This document shows, one piece after another, positions 22,550-33,181 of a DNA stretch of 64,000 nt. The stretch covers positions 310,001 through 374,000 of the forward strand of contig JAEBUN010000024.1 of assembly GCA_023014365.1 (NCBI GenBank). The letters are read 5' to 3'. A program made the position numbers and the translations under genes. The notes below the pieces were generated by a model, which ran no database searches, was not told where the DNA came from, and saw only the letters and a list, made by a program, of their open reading frames with translations. The DNA comes from Lepiota brunneoincarnata. Its lineage: Eukaryota; Basidiomycota; Agaricomycetes; Agaricales; Agaricaceae. Within the stretch, counting starts at the first letter, position 1, and each line of letters begins with the position of its first letter.

Positions 22550-22936
22550 GAGGTGTATCCACGTGACATGGTCTGGACCGGGTGAAGACAAAGAGGAGCA
22601 CATGCGTAAGGCCTCATGCATCTCCAGGTCAGAGAAGACTGGCCACTCCCATGGTGGGAGTGGATCGATCTGATCAAAAACCCCAACATCGAGCAGGCGG
22701 TCATTAGCGGCATTGTAAGAGCCATGGAGCCCTTCCCAGAGCTCCTCAAGGGTGTTGCAGGGGTGATCGCGATAGTGAATCGCCTCGTAGGGAGGCAACT
22801 TGCGCACCCTGACCCAGTCCATCAGGTCCCAGGGGCGCTTGTTGGTAGAAGCAATCTCTTCGATGCGCTCATCAAAGAACTTGCACTTGGCGGCCTTCCA
22901 GGTCCGCTTAAACGTGCGAGTGTCCTCCCGGTCCCA
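22550..22936 (-). mobile_element. Older NLR1 fragment, part 2 (EN-RT linker)
   Basis: Continuation of 18,510-18,792 after the NLR2 insertion. It reads NKRPWDLMDWVRVRKLPPYE and NTLEELWEGLHGSYNAAND on the minus strand. At about 22,936 it is fused to an RNase H segment of another or rearranged NLR1 (next feature), with junction CCCGGTCCC / ATGCACC. Confidence 0.82.
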
Positions 22937-23262
22937 TGCACCAATGGGTCCACCGTCCATCTGGCCGAGGCCATCGAATTGGTGAACAGGACAAGGCCGG
23001 CAGCACCCTCAACAGTAACTGCCTTGGACACTGTTAGCTGAATGGTGAAAAGCTCAGCCTCAGGAGCCGTAATTTTCCCCCCCAGAAGCCGGACTGTATG
23101 GATGCAGTCCAGTCCCTGGAAAATCTGGGCAGCCGAAACCGCCTGGTGGACCCAGCGGGGCGGCAGACTTGCGTCCATCGCTGCCACCAGAACCCCTGGA
23201 TTGGCCTGCGCCTGGGCAAGAACCCAGTCAAGAGCCGCGACATGGGCCGCAAGGGCATCCTC
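22937..23262 (-). mobile_element. NLR1 RNase H fragment
   Basis: The minus-strand frame reads AAMDASLPPRWVHQAVSAAQ, PEAELFTIQLTVSKAV and LFTNSMASARWTVD, so the second conserved Asp is Asn here. It is cut at 23,262 by the oligo-T of the NLR3 tail. On the same strand it lies upstream of EN-RT sequence, the reverse of the normal order, so this is a rearranged junction. Confidence 0.8.
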
Positions 23263-23504
23263 TTTTTTTTTTTTTTTTTTTAAATCTACACTTTATAACG
23301 CGGGCCATGATGGGAGGCCACGTGCAACTACCTACTACAGGGGGCAAGTAGCTACAAAGTTCACCCTACATACTGGCATGCTTGCCAACACGAGCTTGTG
23401 TCACCCCAAGCTCAGGAGGGAACCACCCACAAGAAGCGGAGAAACAAGTGGGAAACTACCCAATGGTTAGCACATGCCTACACCCGAAGGGCACCAGACG
23501 CCAT
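23263..23504 (-). mobile_element. NLR3 3' tail, copy 2
   Basis: Oligo-T (23,263-23,280) followed by AAATCTACACTTTATAACG, colinear with 5,943-6,160 for about 220 bp. It ends at GGGCACCAGACGC, where module H copy 3 begins in the opposite orientation. The longer copy at 5,914 continues ATGGGGTCCC at this point. Confidence 0.7.
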
Positions 23505-24736
23505 CGCTCCTTTCCCTCTTACCACCATCACCCCCCTCTTATATTATTTTCTACTCCTAATCTACAGGCAGCCGTCCCGTTCTTAGTGGGTTGTCTACAC
23601 TATTCCACCTCTCTTCACCTTTCTGGAGCGTCCCGGGGCTGCCTGGGGTTGTTGGGGAGTTGGGTGCGCCCTTGGCAAAGGTGCTTAATGGCTGGGTATG
23701 CTGGCCGCCTGATGAGCTGGCGATTCTGGGCGGTCTCTGCTGGGGTCAGTGGATCCCTGGCTGGCCGAAATGGGTTAGGAGTCCCCCTGGGCACGTCCTG
23801 GGCGGGTTCGCAGTGGGACAACCGCGCTCCTCGCCAAGCTCTCGCGAAACCTGTAGCGAGTGCGCTTCCCCCAAATACCCCCTCGCAAGTAGGGAGTCTC
23901 CCGCTTGAAAACGAGGGCACGCCCGCAGGGGACCGAGAGGATAGGGGACGGTAAGAGGGGGCATAACCGTGAAAACAAGCCGACCGAGAGGACAGGCCAC
24001 CCCCCTCCTGCATTCCAAGCGAGTAAAGCTCAGCCGGGTGCAGGACGTTAGTAGGGATCACCCAAACTCCGGGGCAGCTCTCACGCTGCGACTTCCATCC
24101 CGGTAGCGGCCCCTGCAAGACAGTAAGCCCGGACAGTTATACGGGGATCCGTGCTTATCGTGGATCTGGGCAACCGGATCTCGATCACGAACCGGCTGCT
24201 GGGTAACGGGAAGGTGGTCCGGGGGTCGCGCCCTGGGTAGCCACTGGGCCGTAGCGGTTCGTTCAGAGAATGGCAAACCAGCTCGAGAGATCAAGATCTG
24301 CTGTCGATCGATCCCGGGTAAGATCCGGGTTTATCGGTTTGAGTTGTTACCATGTCAGTGGTTCTAGCGTGAGCCTGTGAGTTGAGTGGCGGAGTTTAGC
24401 CCGCCTTGTACACCCTTTAGGAAGGCCTTCTGCGCCGACCCGCTACCCCGGGGATTACCTAGTTGGGAGGGCAACGGGTTTGGGGTGTTCCGCGATTTTG
24501 CGCTGCCTCATGTAAGTCCGGCCCGTTGGCTTTAGTGCCGCACCAATTAGGGAGGCTGTTAGTGTGCCGACCCATACCCCCGGGCACACCACCTATAGGG
24601 GAGGCCCCCGCCTGTGTCTATGGCGAGTAAAGCTCAGTCTGGCATGGGAGTAATGGGCGCCGTAGCACTCATCTTACGCCAAGCGGGCCATGTTGGGGTC
24701 ACGCGGAGTTTGCCCGCAAGGGGCTCCTTGGACGGG
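23505..24736 (+). repeat. Module H, copy 3 (1,232 bp)
   Basis: Exactly the same length as copies 1 and 4, with only scattered substitutions relative to copy 1. The 3' boundary GGACGGG joins NLR1 ORF1 sequence TCTTATGCGGCCG at 24,737, a third kind of partner. The 5' edge abuts the NLR3 tail. This copy heads the most complete plus-strand NLR1 of the window, so it might be taken for a 5' UTR. However, the join falls inside ORF1, not at its start. Confidence 0.8.
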
Positions 24737-25113
24737 TCTTATGCGGCCGTGGCTGTCTCCTCCCCGTCGGGTCTTGTCGACCTGGCGCGTGCTCTCCCGG
24801 GGCTACCTTCTCACAAGGTGGTCTCGTTCCATCGGCAGGCGGGCCGCCCAGCAGCCACCCAAGGCCCCCAAGCCGAGGATGACTACGTCTGGACCTTCGC
24901 GCAAGCAGGTCATGCTCACCCTCGCAGGGGGCGGTCTCCCGGTTAACCTGGGCCCCATCGTCTGCGCAGAGATTCATCGGGTGGCGGCCGCCGCTCTGGC
25001 GTCTGCGGGCTCGCTCGTTCGCATCGAGCGGGTCCAGCAGATGGACTCACATGTAGCGTGCTACACCACCGCCGTGCCCAGCGAACTGGACATTGGCACC
25101 ATCAGGAACGCTG

Positions 25114-25115
<2 letters not shown>
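24737..25115 (+). pseudogene. NLR1 ORF1 segment, before the nested insertion
   Basis: Reads YAAVAVSSPSGLVDLARALPG, with a small frame disturbance near 24,840 (GGGCCGCCCAGCAG), then QVMLTLAGGGLPVNLGPIVC and VAAAALASAGSLVRIERVQQ, up to the insertion point at 25,115. The target duplication CATCAGGAACGCTGTC is at 25,100-25,115 and 28,241-28,256. ORF1 resumes at 28,257. Confidence 0.85.
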
Positions 25116-25154
<39 letters not shown>

Positions 25155-28100
25155 TCCAATTTATTACACGGGCCGCGTAGGGAGGCCGTGCGCAGCAACG
25201 TACTACAGTACAAACGACCGAGCCGTACACTACGGGGTATCTGTACATACAACGCGTGACCGCGGATGCGGGCATGCGTTTCCCCATGCCCAGGACAAAG
25301 CCGCCCCGAATGAACGGAGGCGGGAAGACGGCTGCCGCCCAGCGCGCGGTGCAGGACCAAAGCCGAGACGAGGTCCCCCCCCTTATCGGGGGTTAGGGGT
25401 CAATTCCCGCGTAAATCCCTACACGCCGTCCGAAGACAGCGGGGGAATAACCAACGCCCCGGCCCAGACCCAACCGGGCGCCAGGCAGAGCTACTAGCCG
25501 ATACCCCCCGGGGGGGGCCCGGCCCTCTCGGCGAACGCGAATGCGGTCGGGGACGCCTCGAGGAAAGCAATGAGAGCCTCGACCGTAGCCGGGACCCCCG
25601 CCATGGAGTGCCTGGGGCAGCTCCGGAACACGTGCTCACGGGTCTCCTCCCGAAACCCGCAGCGACAGGAATAGTCTTCCTGTGGGAAAAAGCGCCTCCG
25701 ATAGCCCCCTATCGGCGCGTGGTTAAGAATAGCGCACGTCATCCGGGCCATTACTGACACCGAGTGAGCGTGCGGGATCCAGGCACCACCGTGGAGATAC
25801 GTGGGCCGCAGGGGACGGTCGTCGTCCCTGGCGAGCTGGAGGAAACCATGCCCGTGATGGTCAGGATCCTGGAACAAATCGATCCAGCGGTCCTGACACG
25901 ACCATACTTCCTCCTTACGGAGGTAGTCAAGCGAGGCCTGGGGGCGAGCCCCTACCCCAATGGGAGGCAACGACCGAGCGAAGTCGTGCACCTGAGTGTG
26001 GAAAGGCCACTTCGCACGCAAAGGGACCTCCCAGAAGTGGACCGAGCGGGCCGGACCCCCGGCGAACCACTCGGCGAGAAGGCGGCAGACTGCCAAGGAA
26101 TGACCCTGGGCGGAGTGCACCGATGGGTCCACCACCCGCCTGGCCGAGGCCATCGAGTCGGTGAACAAGACAAGACCAGCGGCGCCTTCGACAGAAACTG
26201 CCTTGGACACCGCCAGTCGAATGGCGAAAAGCTCGGCCTCGGGAGCCGTAACCTTCCCCCCCGGAAGCCGGACCGCGTGGATGCAGTCCAGCCCCTGGAA
26301 TACTTGGGCGGCCGAAACCGCCTGGTGGACCCGGCGGGGCGGCAGACTAGCGTCCGTCGCCGCCACCAGAACCCCCGGATCAGCCTGCGCCCGGGCCAAT
26401 ACCCGGTCGAGAGCCGCGACATGGGCTGCAAGGGCGCCCTCCGCCCCGCGGTCGTAAGAGTGGAAGCGGACCCGCTCGGGGTACACATCCAAGAGACGGC
26501 GCCCCGGCCAGGCCTCCGGCGCCACTGCGTCAAAGGGCCCAGCGAGGGCAGCAAGACGCTGGTTGGCGTCGACAACAGGCCCCTTCACCTTGATAAGCTC
26601 ACGGGGAGGGAGCCTGGCTATGGACCGGACGTGAGACCGGAGATCACCGCTGTAGCCCCAGCCAAGGAGGGCACGAACGGGGTGGCCCGGAGCAAGCGTG
26701 GCGTACCGCAACTCGGCACGGTCACGAAGCTTCCGGAGATGGAGATGAATGGGGATCAGGCCCGCAATGGCCCCAACCCCCCCATCGGGTGACGTCTTAA
26801 AGGCGCCGGTGATCCAGAGTGCAGCCCGGCGCTGCATCCGGCGGAGGTGGTCCAAAGCGCCCTTACACTTGGCGCCCCGGTAATACCACAAGCGAAAGCC
26901 GTACGTGGCTATAGGAACCACGCATGACCGATACAGAAGGCGCTTCTGGTCTGGCAGAAGCCCCCGGACGGAATTACCAAGCATCCCCATGGCCTTGACC
27001 ATGGAAATAGCCTTAGTAGAATAGAAGCGAACATGCTCCTTAAACGTAAGGGCACGATCGAAATAGAAACCCAAGTACCTCCAATAGGTCTTGGGCCGAA
27101 GAGGGGTAGCGCCAGTGAACGGGGGAAACCCCAAGTCCACTGGGGGATTCTCACCGGACCGATCCCGTGAGAAATGGAAGAGCTCGGACTTATCGTGCTC
27201 CACGACCAGTGCGAACCGAGTGAAGGTGTCATGGACAACCTCGTACGATCTGCGGAGCAGGGCGCAGTTAGCGTCCAAGTCCCAGGCCTGCGCCACGATG
27301 GTGCCATCGTCGACGTAAGACAGGAGCGAAAGGCCCGGCTGAGGGAGCCGTCGCTCGATAATGTACATGGCCGGGGCCAAGTAGAGGCCAGACAGGACGG
27401 GTGAGAGGGCAGACCCCTGGCCCACCCCCACCTCCGCCCGGAACGGTTCAGACAGGAAGGAGTTCCAGGCGTAGCTGGTAAACCTCCCCGTGAGATAAGA
27501 AGCGAAGAACCGGCCCACACAAGGGGAGAACCCCTGCCGAGCCAGAACCGCGAGAAGCATCCCATGGTTCAGGGATGGGAAAAACTGTGCGATGTCGAAG
27601 GCGAGAACACTTGTCTTCAACCCGCGGGCCTACCCGGCACGGACAAGGTGCACGAGATAGGCACCAGCATCTTCGGTGGACCGCTGGATCACACCGCCGA
27701 ACTGGTTCGGATGGAACACGCCAAACTTGACAGCCTCAAACTGCAAGCGGCGCGAGATCATTTTCTTGATAAGCTTACCGAGAGTGTTGAGAAGGACGAT
27801 CGGTCTGAACGCCTTCGGAGTAGCATAGGAGGGCTTGCCAGGCTTCGGTATGATAACCGACACGCTCTCCTTAAAGTGACGAGGCCAATGCCCGCACTCC
27901 ATGCAGGCATCGGCGATCCAACAGACCAAACGGGTGACCGTCGGGCCCGCCAGAACGGACTTGAGGTGCGTCCACGTGACGTGGTCCGGACCGGGTGAAG
28001 ACAGAGAGGAGCACGCGCGCAGAGCCTCGTGCATCTCCAAGTTGGAGAAGACCGGCCACTCCCGTGGCGGGAGCGGATCGATCTGATCGAGAACCCCGAC

Positions 28101-28240
28101 ATCGACCGGACGGTCGTTGGCAGCGTTGTAGGAACCGTGGAGCCCTTCCCAGAGTTCCTCGAGAGTATTGCAGGGGCGATCGCGATAGCGGATCGCCTCG
28201 CAGGGAGGCAACTTGCGCGCCCTGACCCAGTCCATCAGGT
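25116..28240 (-). mobile_element. NLR1 insertion inside another NLR1; left arm of a 3.09-kb inverted repeat
   Basis: 34 T (25,116-25,149) mark the 3' end. The element runs 3,091 bp upstream to DLMDWVRAR at 28,240 and carries a clean 16-bp target duplication. The minus-strand frames 28,240-27,630 and 27,620-25,494 are separated by a stop (VHLVRAG-TAG where other copies have TGG). The 708-codon downstream frame covers RT from AFDIAQFF onward, RNase H and finger. By eye only about two substitutions and no indel distinguish it from 30,072-33,162 of the surrounding element, which carries the same stop. Confidence 0.92.
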
Positions 28241-28256
28241 CATCAGGAACGCTGTC

Positions 28257-28937
28257 CGCGGCAATTGGCCCAATGCCGTCGTCGACGCGAACCTTCCCCG
28301 CTCGAAGAGCTACCTCAAGCTCCTCGATGCGCCTATGTTCCGGGGCGGTCAGCCCTGGCTCACGCCCGACAGGGTGGTCGAGGCCATGCAGCGCTCTGTA
28401 TGGTCTGAGTATTTTGTGTTGGCCACCAGGCCGCGCATCGTCAAGAACTCGAGGGCCGCTGATACGGCCACCGTGTTCTTCGAGATCTGGGACTCCCAGC
28501 AGGGGTCCAACGCGAAGACGGTCTCGTGACACGTCATCACTATCGACGGCACTCCGTGCAGGATTATCCCTGCGAAGGCCAACCCCGGCGTCCCCCTCTG
28601 CCAGCGCTGCTGGAAGTGGGGGCACCCCTCTCTAGCCTGCCGACGCGAGGCTATCCGCTGCTCTCACTGCGGCGGTCCGCATTCCCCGACTAACCATCGG
28701 GCGTTTGCGTCGTGTTGCAAGGGGCAGCCCAATCATAGGCCGCCCATTGCCCCTACCCCCGCTGACCGCCCCTGCCCTCACGCGCCTGTGTGCGTGAATT
28801 GTGGCGGCGCTCATGCTGCGTCGGCTTCGGCCTGCCTGTTCTGGGCTCACCGCTTCGATCGGGAGTGGATTGAGCGCCGGTACGATTCTCCGGTAAGGGT
28901 CCGTTCCCCACCGCGTCAGCCCCGCTTACCCCAATGA
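28257..28937 (+). pseudogene. NLR1 ORF1 C-terminal half
   Basis: Reads NWPNAVVDANLPRSKSYLKL, then WDSQQGSNAKTVS followed by TGA at 28,527-28,529 (CGA in 17,085-18,509). It goes on to knuckles CQRCWKWGHPSLAC, CSHCGGPHSPTNH and CVNCGGAHAASASACLFW. The ORF1 stop is TGA at 28,935-28,937, overlapping the ORF2 start. ORF1 is thus broken by the nested insertion, by the nonsense codon and by truncation at 24,737. Confidence 0.85.
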
Positions 28938-31900
28938 ATAGGGACCGTCAGGAACCTAGGAGATTGAGGAGAGCGTGTCGTGTATGGTCGCAGAATGTAT
29001 TTTGTAGTTACATTCTTGTGGACAGTCTACTAGAACAATTCAAGGATGAGGTTGATATGTTCTTACTACAGGAGCCGCCCTGGCGCTCCATCCGTCGCGT
29101 TCCGTCCTCCTCTGACCCCGACGGGGATGAGGTTGTCAGGGCGCCCAAGCATCCAGAGTGGCTGTGTTTGTTCCGCCCTCCTTCTTCCCCGGATCAGCCT
29201 CCTCGGGTTATGGCGTATGTACATAACCGGATGATGTGGCTCCGCCCCTCGCTTCGACGTGATGTCGTCGACCACCGTGACGTCATGGCCGTCTCCATGT
29301 TCCTGCATGGGGAGGCCGTGTACTTTCTCAACGTCTACTCGGACGACAGACAGTCGGGCATCCGCTATCTTGCGGACGCCGTTGACTCTCTCCCGCAGTG
29401 CGCCCTCATGTCAGGGGACTTTAACTGCCGCTCGCCGCAGTGGGACCCGTGGGCTCCCCACAACCCCGCTGCTGCCGCCTCCCTGCTGGAAACGGCGGGC
29501 TCGTTGGGCCTGGACCTCTCGCTCCCTGAAAACCCGGGCCCCACACACTTCCCCTTTGAGGAGGGGCTTGCTTCTACCGTGATCGACCTCGTGTTTGCGA
29601 GGGCGGCTGCGGGCCATCTGCCGCTTCCCACGCGGTGTCCCGATCTGCGGGGTCAATCTGACCATTGCCCCCTCCGGATCACTATCCCTCTGGAAGCCTT
29701 CGAGGAGGCTGTGCCCAGGCGCGCGCTGAAGCAGGACTCGGACGAGGAGGCCGAGTTCCTGGCTGAGGTATCGACGGGGCTTATGGGTCTGGACTTTCCA
29801 GACCTGGGCTCATCCGACAGGATCGACGAGGTGGCTCTGGCTATCTCTGCGGTCTTCTCCGAGGCGTGGCTTGCCCACTCCAAGGAGATCTGCGTCGTCT
29901 CGCGGTCTAAACCGTGGTGGGACAACAAGTGCTCGCGCACTTACGCGGTGTATTCTCGGTCCCGGGACCGGGAGGACGCTCGCACGTTTAAGCGGACCTG
30001 GAAGGCCGCCAAGCGCAAGTTCTTCGATGAGTGCATCGAGGAAATTGCTTCTACCAACAAGCGCCCCTGGGACCTGATGGACTGGGTCAGGGCGCGCAAG
30101 TTGCCTCCCTGCGAGGCGATCCGCTATCGCGATCGCCCCTGCAATACTCTCGAGGAACTCTGGGAAGGGCTCCACGGTTCCTACAACGCTGCCAACGACC
30201 GTCCGGTCGATGTCGGGGTTCTCGATCAGATCGATCCGCTCCCGCCACGGGAGTGGCCGGTCTTCTCCAACTTGGAGATGCACGAGGCTCTGCGCGCGTG
30301 CTCCTCTCTGTCTTCACCCGGTCCGGACCACGTCACGTGGACGCACCTCAAGTCCGTTCTGGCGGGCCCGACGGTCACCCGTTTGGTCTGTTGGATCGCC
30401 GATGCCTGCATGGAGTGCGGGCATTGGCCTTGTCACTTTAAGGAGAGCGTGTCGGTTATCATACCGAAGCCTGGCAAGCCCTCCTATGCTACTCCGAAGG
30501 CGTTCAGACCGATCGTCCTTCTCAACACTCTCGGTAAGCTTATCAAGAAAATGATCTCGCGCCGCTTGCAGTTTGAGGCTGTCAAGTTTGGCGTGTTCCA
30601 TCCGAACCAGTTCGGCGGTGTGATCCAGCGGTCCACCGAAGATGCTGGTGCCTATCTCGTGCACCTTGTCCGTGCCGGGTAGGCCCGCGGGTTGAAGACA
30701 AGTGTTCTCGCCTTCGACATCGCACAGTTTTTCCCATCCCTGAACCATGGGATGCTTCTCGCGGTTCTGGCTCGGCAGGGGTTCTCCCCTTGTGTGGGCC
30801 GGTTCTTCGCTTCTTATCTCACGGGGAGGTTTACCAGCTACGCCTGGAACTCCTTCCTGTCTGAACCGTTCCGGGCGGAGGTGGGGGTGGGCCAGGGGTC
30901 TGCCCTCTCACCCGTCCTGTCTGGCCTCTACTTGGCCCCGGCCATGTACATTATCGAGCGACGGCTCCCTCAGCCGGGCCTTTCGCTCCTGTCTTACGTC
31001 GACGATGGCACCATCGTGGCGCAGGCCTGGGACTTGGACGCTAACTGCGCCCTGCTCCGCAGATCGTACGAGGTTGTCCATGACACCTTCACTCGGTTCG
31101 CACTGGTCGTGGAGCACGATAAGTCCGAGCTCTTCCATTTCTCACGGGATCGGTCCGGTGAGAATCCCCCAGTGGACTTGGGGTTTCCCCCGTTCACTGG
31201 CGCTACCCCTCTTCGGCCCAAGACCTATTGGAGGTACTTGGGTTTCTATTTCGATCGTGCCCTTACGTTTAAGGAGCATGTTCGCTTCTATTCTACTAAG
31301 GCTATTTCCATGGTCAAGGCCATGGGGATGCTTGGTAATTCCGTCCGGGGGCTTCTGCCAGACCAGAAGCGCCTTCTGTATCGGTCATGCGTGGTTCCTA
31401 TAGCCACGTACGGCTTTCGCTTGTGGTATTACCGGGGCGCCAAGTGTAAGGGCGCTTTGGACCACCTCCGCCGGATGCAGCGCCGGGCTGCACTCTGGAT
31501 CACCGGCGCCTTTAAGACGTCACCCGATGGGGGGGTTGGGGCCATTGCGGGCCTGATCCCCATTCATCTCCATCTCCGGAAGCTTCGTGACCGTGCCGAG
31601 TTGCGGTACGCCACGCTTGCTCCGGGCCACCCCGTTCGTGCCCTCCTTGGCTGGGGCTACAGCGGTGATCTCCGGTCTCACGTCCGGTCCATAGCCAGGC
31701 TCCCTCCCCGTGAGCTTATCAAGGTGAAGGGGCCTGTTGTCGACGCCAACCAGCGTCTTGCTGCCCTCGCTGGGCCCTTTGACGCAGTGGCGCCGGAGGC
31801 CTGGCCGGGGCGCCGTCTCTTGGATGTGTACCCCGAGCGGGTCCGCTTCCACTCTTACGACCGCGGGGCGGAGGGCGCCCTTGCAGCCCATGTCGCGGCT

Positions 31901-32818
31901 CTCGACCGGGTATTGGCCCGGGCGCAGGCTGATCCGGGGGTTCTGGTGGCGGCGACGGACGCTAGTCTGCCGCCCCGCCGGGTCCACCAGGCGGTTTCGG
32001 CCGCCCAAGTATTCCAGGGGCTGGACTGCATCCACGCGGTCCGGCTTCCGGGGGGGAAGGTTACGGCTCCCGAGGCCGAGCTTTTCGCCATTCGACTGGC
32101 GGTGTCCAAGGCAGTTTCTGTCGAAGGCGCTGCTGGTCTTGTCTTGTTCACCGACTCGATGGCCTCGGCCAGGCGGGTGGTGGACCCATCGGTGCACTCC
32201 GCCCAGGGTCATTCCTTGGCAGTCTGCCGCCTTCTCGCCGAGTGGTTCGCCGGGGGTCCGGCCCGCTCGGTCCACTTCTGGGAGGTCCCTTTGCGTGCGA
32301 AGTGGCCTTTCCACACTCAGGTGCACGACTTCGCTCGGTCGTTGCCTCCCATTGGGGTAGGGGCTCGCCCCCAGGCCTCGCTTGACTACCTCCGTAAGGA
32401 GGAAGTATGGTCGTGTCAGGACCGCTGGATCGATTTGTTCCAGGATCCTGACCATCACGGGCATGGTTTCCTCCAGCTCGCCAGGGACGACGACCGTCCC
32501 CTGCGGCCCACGTATCTCCACGGTGGTGCCTGGATCCCGCACGCTCACTCGGTGTCAGTAATGGCCCGGATGACGTGCGCTATTCTTAACCACGCGCCGA
32601 TAGGGGGCTATCGGAGGCGCTTTTTCCCACAGGAAGACTATTCCTGTCGCTGCGGGTTTCGGGAGGAGACCCGTGAGCACGTGTTCCGGAGCTGCCCCAG
32701 GCACTCCATGGCGGGGGTCCCGGCTACGGTCGAGGCTCTCATTGCTTTCCTCGAGGCGTCCCCGACCGCATTCGCGTTCGCCGAGAGGGCCGGGCCCCCC
32801 CCGGGGGGTATCGGCTAG
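28934..32818 (+). pseudogene. NLR1 ORF2 with a single in-frame stop
   Basis: ATG 28,934 (MNRDRQEPRRLRRACRVWSQ). Endonuclease: LLQEPPW, SGDFNCRSPQWDPW, STVIDLVFARAAAG, SDHCPLRI. RT: IIPKPGKPSYATPKAFRPIV, FHPNQFGGVIQRSTEDA, then a TAG at about 30,680 (HLVRAG-stop, Trp in relatives), then AFDIAQFFPSLNHGMLLAVL, GVGQGSALSPVLSGLYLAP and LLSYVDDGTIVAQ. RNase H: AATDASLPPRRV, PEAELFAIRLAVSK, LFTDSMASARRVVD. Finger: CRCGFREETREHVFRSC. The stop at 32,816-32,818 follows PPPGGIG. All catalytic residues survive; the one stop separates endonuclease and fingers from the RT palm. Confidence 0.92.
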
Positions 32819-33181
32819 TAGCTCTGCCTGGCGCCCGGTTGGGTCTGGGCCGGGGCGTTGGTTATTCCCCCGCTGTCTTCGGACGGCGTGTAGGGATTTA
32901 CGCGGGAATTGACCCCTAACCCCCGATAAGGGGGGGGACCTCGTCTCGGCTTTGGTCCTGCACCGCGCGCTGGGCGGCAGCCGTCTTCCCGCCTCCGTTC
33001 ATTCGGGGCGGCTTTGTCCTGGGCATGGGGAAACGCATGCCCGCATCCGCGGTCACGCGTTGTATGTACAGATACCCCGTAGTGTACGGCTCGGTCGTTT
33101 GTACTGTAGTACGTTGCTGCGCACGGCCTCCCTACGCGGCCCGTGTAATAAATTGGAGATTTAAAAAAAAAAAAAAAAAAA
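30072..33181 (+). repeat. Right arm of the 3.09-kb inverted repeat
   Basis: Reverse complement of 25,116-28,240. Excluding the A/T tails (19 and 34 nt) both arms are 3,091 bp. The spacer is 28,241-30,071. A transcript crossing both arms would fold into a very long duplex. Confidence 0.9.

Larger units (their letters stand above)
28241..33181 (+). mobile_element. NLR1 plus-strand copy (ORF1 C-terminal half, complete ORF2, 3' end)
   Basis: The continuation after the nested insertion. It ends with AATAAATTGGAGATTT and poly(A) 33,163-33,181. The 3' UTR has the hairpin CCCCC-GATAA-GGGGG at 32,920-32,934. It is CpG-rich and therefore young. The right flank is minus-strand NLR2. No duplication of that flank is seen left of module H, so the original insertion boundary is unresolved. 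Confidence 0.9.
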
